Shown: positions 1 through 7,372 of the stretch, piece by piece
Numbering within the stretch: the stretch's first letter is position 1
Layout: each line of letters begins with the position of its first letter
NCBI RefSeq assembly: GCF_014190805.1
Contig: NZ_JACHVQ010000001.1
Location: 1,364,001-1,428,000 of the forward strand
Direction of reading: 5' to 3'
DNA length: 64,000 bases
Source of the DNA: Flexivirga oryzae
GTDB taxonomy: Bacteria > Actinomycetota > Actinomycetes > Actinomycetales > Dermatophilaceae
Translations under genes and position numbers: made by a program
Notes under the pieces: model-generated
What the model saw: the letters and a program-made list of their open reading frames with translations, nothing else
The model's database searches: none
Told to the model about the DNA's origin: nothing

Positions 1-198
1 GAGTGTGTTGCGGTTAGACGCCGTTCCTCTCTAGCGCCATGGTGAGCCTGGCACCGAGCATGGTGGCGGAGGGCTCCACGGGAACCGTGGATTGTTGCTA
101 CGAGCACGCGTTACAGACTTCATTTCTTTCCTGCCCTCCCCGCAACACGCACCCGACCCCGGTCCTGGGGCCGGGCCGGCGGCGGTCTGAAGGAGGCC
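1..198 (+). ncRNA. Candidate bridge RNA region of the IS110 element
   Basis: The 198 bases before the transposase have no convincing gene and contain several short strong hairpins: CACC(gagcat)GGTG at 52-65, CCACGG(gaa)CCGTGG at 76-90, and CCCCGGTCCTGGGG-type pairing near 155-170. IS110 recombinases use a non-coding bridge RNA, made from the left non-coding end in IS110-group members, whose two internal loops recognise donor and target DNA. Position and structure fit this. The loop assignments and RNA ends are inference; I could not match guide loops to the flanks because the left flank is not certain. Confidence 0.4.
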
Positions 199-201
199 GT
201 G

Positions 202-1437
202 ATGGAAGTAGTACACGCCCGGTGTGCCGGGATCGATATCGCAAAAAAGGGCGCGAAAGTCTGTGTCCGGGTACAAGGCACTCGCCGCCGCAAGACCGGG
301 TATGAGGTCACGGACTGGGGTTCGATGACTGATGACATCCTCGGGTTACGCCAGTACTTGATCGATCAGCAGGTGACCGGGGTGTTGATGGAATCGACCA
401 GTGACTACTGGAAACCGTTCTACTACCTGCTCGAGGACGCCGGGTTCGAACTGATCTTGGCCAATGCCCGGCACGTGAAGAACATCCCCGGCCGCAAGAG
501 CGACGTCAATGACGCGACCTGGCTGTCGGACTTGTGCGCACACCGGCTGGTGCGATCCAGCTTCGTGCCGCCGGCACCGATCCGGGCGTTGCGGGATCTG
601 ACCCGTTCCCGGGAGGTGATCACCCACGAACGGACCCGCAAGATCGCCCGGCTGGAAAAGCAGTTGGAGGACGCCGGGATCAAACTGTCCTCGGTGGCCT
701 CCAACCTGAGCGGGGTGTCCTGTCACGACATGCTGACCGCGATGGTCGCCGGGCAACGCGACCCGATCGCCCTGTCGGAGTTGGCCCGCGGCAGCATGCG
801 CAACAAGCGCCCGGACCTGCAACGAGCCCTGACCGGCCGGTTCACTGAGCATCACGCGTTCTTGGTGCGGATGTCCCTGGAACGCATCGCCCAGGACGAC
901 GCAGCGATCGCCGCGTTGACCCAGCGGATCGAGGCACAGATCGAACCCTTTCGCTCCTTCCGGGACTTGATCTGCGCGATCCCGGGAATCAGTACCACCG
1001 TCGCGGACGTGATCATCGCCGAGACCGGCGCGGACATGAGCGTGTTTCCCACCGCCGGGCACCTGGCCGCGTGGGCCGGGGTCGCGCCCGGGCAAAACGA
1101 GTCCGCCGGACGCACGGGATCGACCACGGCCCGTCCCGGGGACTCCCACCTCAAAGGCGCCCTGGGCATCGCGGCCATGTCGGTTTCCCGCACCAGAAAC
1201 ACGCGCCTGGGCGCCCGGTATCACCGCATCGCTGCCCGCCGCGGCAAACTCAAAGCCATCGTCGCGATCGAACGCACCCTGCTGTCCATCGTTTGGGCCA
1301 TGGGCCACACCGGCCAGCCCTACCAGGAACCCGGCGCTGACTACTACACCCGGCTACGCCCGGACCGCACGAAAACACGTGCCCTGAAAATGCTCCGCGA
1401 CCTCGGCTACACCGTCACCCTCACACCCGCAGCCTGA
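202..1437 (+). CDS. IS110-family transposase (DEDD / serine recombinase)
   Basis: A 411-residue IS110 transposase. The N-terminal RuvC-like DEDD domain shows GID at about residue 12, MEST with the glutamate at 64, and KSDVNDA with aspartates 101 and 104. The C-terminal transposase domain begins near ICAIPGIS (residues about 256-263) and runs through the GHLAAWAGVAPG and KGALGIAAMS stretches typical of the family. AGGAGG at 191-196 lies 5 bases before ATG 202; GTG 199 is an alternative but too close to the ribosome binding site. The frame is intact, so the element may be active. The protein would work together with a bridge RNA to recombine circular donor DNA into a target. Confidence 0.95.
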   Translation: MEVVHARCAGIDIAKKGAKVCVRVQGTRRRKTGYEVTDWGSMTDDILGLRQYLIDQQVTGVLMESTSDYWKPFYYLLEDAGFELILANARHVKNIPGRKSDVNDATWLSDLCAHRLVRSSFVPPAPIRALRDLTRSREVITHERTRKIARLEKQLEDAGIKLSSVASNLSGVSCHDMLTAMVAGQRDPIALSELARGSMRNKRPDLQRALTGRFTEHHAFLVRMSLERIAQDDAAIAALTQRIEAQIEPFRSFRDLICAIPGISTTVADVIIAETGADMSVFPTAGHLAAWAGVAPGQNESAGRTGSTTARPGDSHLKGALGIAAMSVSRTRNTRLGARYHRIAARRGKLKAIVAIERTLLSIVWAMGHTGQPYQEPGADYYTRLRPDRTKTRALKMLRDLGYTVTLTPAA

Positions 1438-1478
1438 CAACCCAGGACACAACGCCACGCACCTATCTTCGTTACAGA

Positions 1479-1577
1479 GGCTCACAAACGCACCGAGAGG
1501 CCCACACGAGCGGGTCTTCGAGCGTGCGCTGGCGCCGGTTTTCGTGTCCGCTCAGTGCGTTTGTGAGCCTGTCGGTG
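1479..1577. repeat. Intergenic hairpin repeat, copy 1
   Basis: The outer arms GGCTCACAAACGCAC (1479-1493) and GTGCGTTTGTGAGCC (1555-1569) are perfect 15-base inverted repeats. An inner pair, GAGAGG..ACACGA against TCGTGTCCGCTC, adds a second stem. It ends in TGTCGGTG (1570-1577), a tail shared with the copies at 2641, 32438 and 46708. The IS110 right end abuts its left arm, so the IS probably inserted in or beside this repeat. Confidence 0.75.
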
Positions 1578-1589
1578 AGAATGGCGGGT

Positions 1590-2186
1590 ATGCCGAAGAG
1601 CTTCGCGACGAGTGCGCCGGGCAGGGTCGTGCTGCTCAACGGACCCTCCAGCGCGGGCAAGTCCTCGCTGGCCCGGGCGTTCCTCGCGCGGCAGTCGACA
1701 CCGTGGCACTACCTGCCGGTCGACCTGGTCCACTCGATCCGGTCGCGTCCCGCGGCAATGGCGGATCTACCGACCGACGGGACGCGGTGGCAGGAGAGCT
1801 TCCGGCGCAGCCGTGCCGGCTATCACCGGATGCTCGCGGGCTTGGCGCAGGCGGGCAACGACGTCGTCGGTGACCACGTCTTGAGCGAGCCGTGGCGGAT
1901 CGCGGATCTGCTGCTGGCGCTGGACGGCATACCGACCTTGCTCGTGCACGTGACGGCTTCGCGCGCCGAGTTGGAACGTCGGGAGCGGGAGCGTGGTGAC
2001 CGCGTACCGGGCACTGCGCTCGCACAGGTGGGCCTGGTGTTCGGCCACGGCGACCAGGATCTGGAAGTCGACACGACCGAGCTGAGCAGCGAGGATGCGG
2101 CGCAGGAGGTCGACGCTGTGGTGCAATCGTGGCCGCAGTGCACGGCAGTCGATCGCCTGCGAAGGAGGGGCCATGGCGGAGGGTGA
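1590..2186 (+). CDS. Chloramphenicol phosphotransferase-like P-loop kinase
   Basis: A 198-residue P-loop protein of the CPT-like family (chloramphenicol 3-O-phosphotransferase relatives). Walker A is GPSSAGKSS at residues 18-26, followed by LPVDLVHSI. A later RERGDR..G motif (about residue 133) precedes LEVDTTELS, a segment typical of the family. Most members are of unknown substrate, so antibiotic phosphorylation is not implied. The longer reading from 1524 starts inside the hairpin repeat and is unlikely; ATG 1581 (201 residues) is a second option. No strong ribosome binding site is visible for either. It overlaps the following Nudix gene by 14 bases, which suggests translational coupling. 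Confidence 0.75.
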   Translation: MPKSFATSAPGRVVLLNGPSSAGKSSLARAFLARQSTPWHYLPVDLVHSIRSRPAAMADLPTDGTRWQESFRRSRAGYHRMLAGLAQAGNDVVGDHVLSEPWRIADLLLALDGIPTLLVHVTASRAELERRERERGDRVPGTALAQVGLVFGHGDQDLEVDTTELSSEDAAQEVDAVVQSWPQCTAVDRLRRRGHGGG

Positions 2187-2634
2187 CCACATCCGGGTCA
2201 AGTCGATGATCATCCTGCCCAGCGCGGATGCGACGGCGCACGCCGTTGCCCGGCTCCGCCCGACGGCCGAGAACCCGCACGGTTACGACCGGTTGATCGG
2301 CGGGCACATCGAACCGGGGGAGACGGCGCGGGACGCGCTGGACCGGGAGGTCTTCGAGGAGCTCGGCGCGCCCCTGGCCGACGCGGAGCTGCTCGACGTG
2401 CTGGAGAACATCTTCCGGATCAACGGTCGCCTCGGACACGAGGTGGTCTTCGTGTATGGCGGGCAGCTGCCCGATCCCGGCATCATCCCGCCCGGCGGCA
2501 AGGTGTTCGCGGACGACGGCGACCCGATGCCGGTCTGGTGGCGTCCTGTCGACGACGCGGCGGAGTCCCATCCGCTCTATCCGCCCGGTGCCTCCGAACT
2601 GGCGAAGTCCGTCACCGACAGGCTCAAAAAGTAG
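2173..2634 (+). CDS. Nudix hydrolase
   Basis: A 153-residue Nudix protein. The box G-x5-E-x7-REV-x-EE-x-G is complete at residues 44-66 (GGHIEPGE then REVFEELGA), so Mg-dependent hydrolysis of a nucleoside diphosphate-linked compound is likely; the substrate cannot be read from sequence. AAGGAGGG at 2162-2169 supports ATG 2173. The start lies within the end of the CPT-like gene, so the two are probably one transcription unit. It is followed by a hairpin repeat and a convergent patatin gene, so transcription probably ends at 2641-2708. Confidence 0.88.
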   Translation: MAEGDHIRVKSMIILPSADATAHAVARLRPTAENPHGYDRLIGGHIEPGETARDALDREVFEELGAPLADAELLDVLENIFRINGRLGHEVVFVYGGQLPDPGIIPPGGKVFADDGDPMPVWWRPVDDAAESHPLYPPGASELAKSVTDRLKK

Positions 2635-2640
2635 TCCACC

Positions 2641-2708
2641 GGCTCAGTACCGCGATGGAATATCGGTGGAGTTGCTGAGCCGATCGGTATTTTCTGAGCC
2701 TGTCGGTG
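2641..2708. repeat. Intergenic hairpin repeat, copy 2
   Basis: GGCTCAG (2641-2647) pairs with CTGAGCC at 2675-2681 and again at 2694-2700, allowing two alternative hairpins. The end TGAGCCTGTCGGTG matches copy 1. It lies between convergent genes, so it could serve as a bidirectional terminator. Confidence 0.65.
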
Positions 2709-2751
2709 GTCGGGCCGGGGCGGACGGGGGGTTGCCGACGTCGTTGTGTGA

Positions 2752-2783
2752 CGGACCGGCGGACCGGCGGACCGGCGGACCGT
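2752..2783. repeat. Tandem 8-base repeat
   Basis: Three exact CGGACCGG units and a fourth that ends CGGACCGT run head to tail up to the stop codon of the patatin gene. The spacer between the two convergent genes therefore holds a hairpin repeat plus this microsatellite-like array. It probably arose by slippage; no function is evident. Confidence 0.8.
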
Positions 2784-3670
2784 CAGGAGATGCCGAGGAA
2801 CTCGCGGATGGCGGGCAGCTCCCGCTGCGCCTGCTCGTAGCCTGCGCGATAGCTCGCCTCGAGCACCGGGAGACGACGCTCACCGTTGCCGACCGGCTCG
2901 ATCTCTGGCACGAAAACGTAGGCTCTACCGGCCTTTTCGAGCTCGAACAACTCTTCGCGCGTCCGGTTGTAGCGTGCCGCCCGGGTCCGCAGCGCTTCGG
3001 CAACCGCAGGGTACTTCCGGTAGTACGTCTTGAAGAACAGGTCCTTGCCCTCGGGCTCCTTGACGTAGGACCGCGGCTGGGTCAGCACCACGAAGAACTT
3101 GTCGTACCCGTCGGCCTGCGCCGCGTCCAGGGCGATGCCACCGGAAGTGCCGAGCGCGCCGTCGACATACACGTGCCCGTCCAGGTGGACCGGGGGCATC
3201 AGCACCGGCATCGAGGCCGAGGCCTGCACGCGCGCCAGCAGATCCGGCAGCGTCTTCATCTCGTCCCGGCCCCAGTAGACGGTCTCACCGGTGCCCGCGT
3301 CGAAGGCGCCGATCCGCCATTGATCTGAAGAGTCCTCGTAGGTCTGCCAGTCGAACGGCAGCACGTTGTCGGGCAGGCCGGACTCCTGGTAGATGAACTG
3401 CGAGTTGAAGATGCCCTTGCCGCGCACGAAGGTGCGCCAGCCGCCGAAGTTCGGCTCCTGCGCGAACGTCGTGAACGACGCGTGCGCCCGCCACGCATCA
3501 CGGGTGAAGTAGTTCGAGGCGTTGGTCGCGCCGGCCGAGATGCCGACCATCCAGGTCATCCGGATGCGTGCCTCGATGAGGGCCACGACCAGACCCGCGG
3601 AATGGCTGCCGCGCATGGCACCGCCCTCGAAGACGAGGGCGGTGTCCGCGACGACGTGCTCAGTCGACAC
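2783..3670 (-). CDS. Patatin-like phospholipase
   Basis: A 295-residue patatin-fold acyl hydrolase. The oxyanion loop GGAMRG is at residues 16-21, the nucleophile motif GISAG at 43-47 (Ser45), and the partner aspartate in VDGALG at 170, so the Ser-Asp dyad is complete. No signal peptide or membrane segment is seen, so it is probably cytosolic. It most resembles the RssA/YjjU group of bacterial patatins; the substrate is unknown. The GTG start at 3668-3670 lies 8 bases inside the end of argG, suggesting coupled translation. ATG starts upstream would run far into argG and are rejected. Confidence 0.85.
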   Translation of the reverse strand: MSTEHVVADTALVFEGGAMRGSHSAGLVVALIEARIRMTWMVGISAGATNASNYFTRDAWRAHASFTTFAQEPNFGGWRTFVRGKGIFNSQFIYQESGLPDNVLPFDWQTYEDSSDQWRIGAFDAGTGETVYWGRDEMKTLPDLLARVQASASMPVLMPPVHLDGHVYVDGALGTSGGIALDAAQADGYDKFFVVLTQPRSYVKEPEGKDLFFKTYYRKYPAVAEALRTRAARYNRTREELFELEKAGRAYVFVPEIEPVGNGERRLPVLEASYRAGYEQAQRELPAIREFLGIS

Positions 3671-5078
3671 CGAAGTCGATCGCAGCGCGATCCAGTGCGT
3701 CGTCCTCGTCGCTGTCCACTGCCGGGTTCGCCGAAATCGCGGCGGCACCACCGGGTTTCAGCTCGCCGACCAGGTCTGTCTCGCGTTGCGGGAGAGCGCC
3801 GAGCCCGGCATACAGCTCCAGCTTGGAGCGGGTGTCGGCGATGTCCAGGTTGCGCATCGTCAGCTGGCCGATGCGGTCCGTCGGGCCGAACGCCGCGTCC
3901 TCGGTGCGCTCCATCGACAGCTTGTCGGGGTGGTAGCTGAACGCCTCACCGCGGGTGTCGATGATCGAGTAGTCCTCACCGCGCCGCAGCCGCAGCACCA
4001 CCTCGCCGGTGACCGCCGACGCGACCCAGCGAAGCAGGCCCTCGCGGATCATCAGCGACTGCGGGTCGAACCAACGTCCTTCGTAGAGAAGGCGACCCAG
4101 TCGCCGGCCCTCGTTGTGGTACTGCGCGATGGTGTCCTCGTTGTGGATGGCGTTGACCAGCCGCTCGTATGCCGCGAACAGCAGCGCCATGCCCGGCGCC
4201 TCGTAGATGCCGCGCGACTTCGCCTCGATGATGCGGTTTTCGATCTGGTCCGACATCCCGAGGCCGTGTCGTCCGCCGACCTCGTTGGCAAGCTTGAACA
4301 GGTCGACCACGTCGTCGAACGTCTGCCCGTTGATCGAGACCGGGCGGCCGCGCTCGAATCGCACTGTGACGTCTTCAGTTTCGATGGCAACGTCGGGATC
4401 CCAGAAGCGCACGCCCATGATCGGCTCGACGATCTCCATGGAGGTGTCGAGCAGTTCGAGCTTCTTCGCCTCGTGCGTCGCGCCGAGGATGTTGGCGTCG
4501 GTCGAGTACGCCTTCTCGGTCGAGTCGCGGTAGGGCAGACCCTTGGCGACCAGCCACTCCGACATCTCGTGGCGCCCGCCGAGCTCGTCCACGAACTGCG
4601 CGTCCAGCCACGGCTTGTAGATCCGCAGGTCGGGGTTGGCCAGCAGACCGTAGCGGTAGAACCGCTCGATGTCGTTGCCCTTGAACGTCGATCCGTCACC
4701 CCAGATCGACACGTCGTCGTCGCGCATCGCACGCACGAGCAGCGTGCCGGTCACCGCGCGACCCAGCGGTGTGGTATTGAAGTAGACGCGGCCGCCGTTG
4801 CGGATGTGGAAGGCGCCGCAGGCGATCGCCGCCAGGCCTTCCTCGACCAGCTGTCGTTTGCAGTCGACCAGGCGCGACAGCTCGGCACCGTACTGCCCGG
4901 CGCGACCCGGGACGGAGTCGATGTCCGGCTCGTCGTACTGGCCCAGATCGGCGGTGTACGTGCACGGCACCGCGCCCTTGTCGCGCATCCAGGCCACGGC
5001 CACCGAGGTGTCCAGGCCACCGGAGAAGGCGATGCCGACGCGCTCGCCGACGGGGATGGAGTTCAACACTTTCGACAC
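3660..5078 (-). CDS. argG: Argininosuccinate synthase (type 2)
   Basis: ArgG condenses citrulline and aspartate with ATP in arginine synthesis. The product is 472 residues. The ATP loop SGGLDTS is at residues 19-25. Long stretches (GDGSTFKGNDIERFYRYGLL, IYKPWLD, ELGGRHEMSEW, GMSDQIENRIIEAKSRGIYE) match the E. coli-type long form rather than the roughly 400-residue type found in many argGH operons. GTG 5078 gives the family N terminus MSKVLNSIPVGERVG; the open frame to 5258 is an upstream extension that overlaps the divergent ychJ gene. No argH is adjacent. The 58-base gap to the divergent gene must hold both promoters. Confidence 0.95.
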   Translation of the reverse strand: MSKVLNSIPVGERVGIAFSGGLDTSVAVAWMRDKGAVPCTYTADLGQYDEPDIDSVPGRAGQYGAELSRLVDCKRQLVEEGLAAIACGAFHIRNGGRVYFNTTPLGRAVTGTLLVRAMRDDDVSIWGDGSTFKGNDIERFYRYGLLANPDLRIYKPWLDAQFVDELGGRHEMSEWLVAKGLPYRDSTEKAYSTDANILGATHEAKKLELLDTSMEIVEPIMGVRFWDPDVAIETEDVTVRFERGRPVSINGQTFDDVVDLFKLANEVGGRHGLGMSDQIENRIIEAKSRGIYEAPGMALLFAAYERLVNAIHNEDTIAQYHNEGRRLGRLLYEGRWFDPQSLMIREGLLRWVASAVTGEVVLRLRRGEDYSIIDTRGEAFSYHPDKLSMERTEDAAFGPTDRIGQLTMRNLDIADTRSKLELYAGLGALPQRETDLVGELKPGGAAAISANPAVDSDEDDALDRAAIDFGVD

Positions 5079-5136
5079 GGCACAGCAGCCTACGGCCCTC
5101 CTCGTGATCGCGGGCGGGCGGTCTACGGTGTGAACG

Positions 5137-5508
5137 GTGAGCACCGACGATCCCTGCCCCTGCGGCTCCGGCCGGGTGTATGACGACTGCTGCGGCCCGC
5201 TGCTCGCGACCGAGCGGCTGGCCGGCACCGCCGAGGAACTCATGCGGTCGCGGTACACCGCCTACTTCTACGGCAACCGGGAGCACCTGTGGCGCACCTG
5301 GCACCCGAGGACGCGTCCGCCGGAAGTCGCAGTCGAGCCGTCGATGACGTGGACCGGCCTGCGAATCCTGGACGTTCGCGACGGTCAGACCGACGACGAC
5401 ACCGGGGTCGTGGAGTTCGTCGCGTCATACGACGGGGGAGAGCTGCACGAGCGCAGCCGTTTCGCCAAGCGCGGCGGGCGCTGGTTCTACCTCGACGCGG
5501 ACGACTGA
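5137..5508 (+). CDS. YchJ family protein (UPF0225) with SEC-C motif
   Basis: A 123-residue protein of the YchJ family. The N-terminal SEC-C zinc motif C-x-C-GSG-x2-Y-x2-CC is complete (Cys7, Cys9, Cys18, Cys19). The remainder has the family features AEELMRSRYTAY and RSRF. The function is unknown; the SEC-C motif in SecA and other proteins binds zinc and can contact ribosomes or SecB. The GTG start at 5137 gives MSTDDPCPCGSG. It is divergent from argG. Confidence 0.88.
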   Translation: MSTDDPCPCGSGRVYDDCCGPLLATERLAGTAEELMRSRYTAYFYGNREHLWRTWHPRTRPPEVAVEPSMTWTGLRILDVRDGQTDDDTGVVEFVASYDGGELHERSRFAKRGGRWFYLDADD

Positions 5509-5517
5509 TCCGGGCGA

Positions 5518-6222
5518 CTACTGCACCGGACGATCGGCGAGGTAGCGCACCAGCCCGGCGGCGTTGTCCAGCTGCGCAGCCTCCGCGGCCGGCATGAAGT
5601 CGACGCGGTCCCGGCGGAAGGCGACCGCTTCGTCGAGATGGGTGAGCGGCTCGGCGGCCTGCAGGAACGCGTCGAGCAGGTCGGTGGCGTCCAGCGAGTC
5701 GTCCTCGGCCCGGTAGGCCAGCGCATAACAGGCCAGGATCACCGCAGTGACGGCCACGTCGAGGCCCGGCGGGCCCCAGCAGGCGTTCTCCCAGTCGATC
5801 AGCTGGGGGCCACCGGCGGCCATCAGGACGTTGTTCGGGTGGAGGTCGAGGTGGATCAGCCGATCGTCCCCGTCACGTTCGGGCAACTCGCTGGCGCCCT
5901 CGGGCTTGCGCACGCCATGGGTCACCCGGTGCAGATCGGCGAGCATCCGCATCGCCTCGTCCATCGCCAGTCGCCCGGCAGTCATCTCGGCCAGCATGGT
6001 CGGGCCGTCGACACGCTCCAGCACGAGGTCCGGTCCGCGACTGGCCAGCACCCGGGGTGTGGGCACGCCGGCCTCCCACGCGATCCGCGTGGCGGTCGCG
6101 GCCGGACCCGCCGATCGCGACTCGTCCCGGTAACGTCGGAGCACGCGACCGCCGGCCAATTCGTAGACCGACGCGGTCGCGCCCGTCGCGAGCAGCGCTC
6201 CGGGGTGGTCGCAGGTGGTCAC
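5518..6222 (-). CDS. Aminoglycoside phosphotransferase-fold kinase
   Basis: A 234-residue APH-fold protein. The catalytic loop HLDLHPNNVL (residues 124-133, Asp126) and the metal-binding IDWENACWG (Asp143) are intact; the N-lobe glycine loop is ATGATASVYEL. The family includes aminoglycoside kinases, choline and homoserine kinases, so the substrate is open and resistance should not be assumed. The GTG start at 6222 lies only 4 bases after the stop of the acetyltransferase gene upstream on the same strand, so the two form an operon. It converges on ychJ with a 9-base gap. Confidence 0.82.
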   Translation of the reverse strand: MTTCDHPGALLATGATASVYELAGGRVLRRYRDESRSAGPAATATRIAWEAGVPTPRVLASRGPDLVLERVDGPTMLAEMTAGRLAMDEAMRMLADLHRVTHGVRKPEGASELPERDGDDRLIHLDLHPNNVLMAAGGPQLIDWENACWGPPGLDVAVTAVILACYALAYRAEDDSLDATDLLDAFLQAAEPLTHLDEAVAFRRDRVDFMPAAEAAQLDNAAGLVRYLADRPVQ

Positions 6223-6226
6223 CTGC

Positions 6227-7039
6227 TCAGCCTAGGTGGCGGTCGTCCGCAGGGTATGCCGGACCGACCGGCACCCGGAGCATGAACTCCTCGCCGTACG
6301 ACCGGAAGCCCGCCCGCCGCAGGATCGGCGCGGACGTGCCGACCCGTCCTCCGACGATCGCGACCTCGCAGCCGCGTTCCTGCGCCGCCCGCAGTCGTGC
6401 CTCCAGCACTGCGCGGTAGGCGCCGCGGCCCCGATCCCGGATCGTGCTCGCACCGCCCCAGAGCTTCGCGGCCCGGCCGTCGGCGACATACGTGGTGCCG
6501 CCCGTCGCAGCGGGACGTCCGTCCACGTGGGCCACGAAGGAGATGCCCGAGCCGGTCTCGACCGTTCGTCGGTGCGCGGCGATCTCGGCATCGGTCACCG
6601 GTGTGACGTCACGCTCGAACCCTTCGGCCGCCACCCGGGCGGACGCCTCGCAGCCCGCGCGGTCCAGCGGAACCTCGACGGTGACGTCCGCCGGCACCGC
6701 GAGGTCGGTGCGGTCGTTCAGGTCCAGGGCGAGGATCGCCAGCCGCTCCACTTCCTCACCACCGTGAGCGAGCAGCACGTCGATCAGCGATGCCGGCCGG
6801 ATGTGCTCGTTGAGTCCGTTCCAGTAGGTCGCCGGGCGTCCCCAGGACCGGGCCAGCGAGGTGACTTCCGCGAAGAGGTCGGCGGCCGGGCGCGCCGAGT
6901 CGATCTCGTAAACGCCTGTGTCGTACTGGAATCCGTTGTCGTAGCGCACCACCGTGAAGCCATCGCGCACGACGTGCTCGCTGTCCGGCGGCACCCAGTA
7001 GCTGGTGGCGGCGATACGCATGATCTCGGCGGCATCCAT
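6227..7039 (-). CDS. GNAT family N-acetyltransferase
   Basis: A 270-residue protein with a C-terminal GNAT domain: FVAHVDGRPAATGGTTYVADG (strands 2-4), then the acetyl-CoA loop region STIRDRGRGAYRAVLEARLR and GAP..LRRAGFRSYGEEFML at the end. The N-terminal half is less conserved. The substrate is unknown. ATG 7039 (MDAAEIMR) is chosen; ATG 7060 in frame adds seven residues and neither has a clear ribosome binding site. It lies upstream of the APH-like kinase gene in the same direction, and divergent from aspS. A much longer open frame on this strand continues through aspS but is an antisense artefact. Confidence 0.8.
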   Translation of the reverse strand: MDAAEIMRIAATSYWVPPDSEHVVRDGFTVVRYDNGFQYDTGVYEIDSARPAADLFAEVTSLARSWGRPATYWNGLNEHIRPASLIDVLLAHGGEEVERLAILALDLNDRTDLAVPADVTVEVPLDRAGCEASARVAAEGFERDVTPVTDAEIAAHRRTVETGSGISFVAHVDGRPAATGGTTYVADGRAAKLWGGASTIRDRGRGAYRAVLEARLRAAQERGCEVAIVGGRVGTSAPILRRAGFRSYGEEFMLRVPVGPAYPADDRHLG

Positions 7040-7118
7040 TGCCCGTGAGGGTAGTGGCATGGCGGTGGGTCCGCCCGGCGGGCGGCTTATCCGTTTCGGG
7101 TGAGGGGACGCGACACCG

Positions 7119-7372
7119 TAGGATGGGCCTCGCTTGCGGTGGTGGAGTGACGACCCACCAGGCACACGACGGGTATGACGCACCAGGTGCGTCATACCCC
7201 GGATGCCGGCCGCGGGACGCGCGTGCGGCGTCACCGACGAGAGGCCGAGGTCTCCTCGGCGAAGGTGTGGTGGCACCGCGATCTGGCCCCCGCCCACACC
7301 TCCAGGGCTGCCTTCCCGACAGGTGGCCGATCGCGCGACCTTCGGGAACCGACCCGAAAGGAAACGCACATC
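7119..7372 (+). promoter_or_regulatory. T-box leader of aspS, apparently translational
   Basis: The antiterminator/antisequestrator core is complete: GGTGTGG (7264-7270) pairs with CCACACC (7294-7300); the 7-base T-loop bulge is TGGCACC (7271-7277); GCG (7278-7280) pairs with CGC (7291-7293). The conserved T-box string GGTGGCACCGCG is exact. The bulge TGGC would pair with a tRNA ending GCCA, which fits the G discriminator of tRNA-Asp and tRNA-Asn. A stem III-like hairpin, GCCGAGG(tct)CCTCGGC, directly precedes it (7244-7260). CCTTCGGG (7339-7346) can pair with CCCGAAAGG (7353-7361), covering the aspS ribosome binding site AAAGGA. A weak -10 TAGGAT lies at 7119-7124. A perfect 14-base hairpin (7171-7199) lies upstream. 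The specifier (GAC expected) was not assigned with confidence; GGTGG(agtgacgac)CCACC at 7141-7159 is one candidate. Confidence 0.75.

Larger units (their letters stand above)
1..1478 (+). mobile_element. IS110-family insertion sequence; left boundary unresolved, right end about 1478
   Basis: A single transposase gene occupies nearly the whole element. IS110 elements normally lack terminal inverted repeats and target-site duplications, and none are obvious here. The right end is placed near 1478 because the bases from 1479 onward are the left arm of a hairpin repeat whose other copies occur without an IS. The 9-mer CGTTACAGA occurs at 109-117 and again at 1470-1478 and may mark both ends, but the left side could also lie beyond base 1. 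The right non-coding segment is only about 40 bases, so any element-encoded RNA must lie on the left. Confidence 0.8.

Noticed and set aside
2752..2783. CRISPR-like array at the CGGACCGG repeats
   Set aside because: The units are 8 bases and contiguous with no spacers, and no cas gene is in the window.
5079..5258. N-terminal extension of argG to 5258
   Set aside because: It overlaps the divergent YchJ gene, is not conserved in ArgG, and GTG 5078 gives the family N terminus.
1590..6222. CPT-like and APH-like kinases as a resistance island beside the IS
   Set aside because: Both families have many non-resistance members, and no other resistance or transfer gene is near; family membership alone does not support it.
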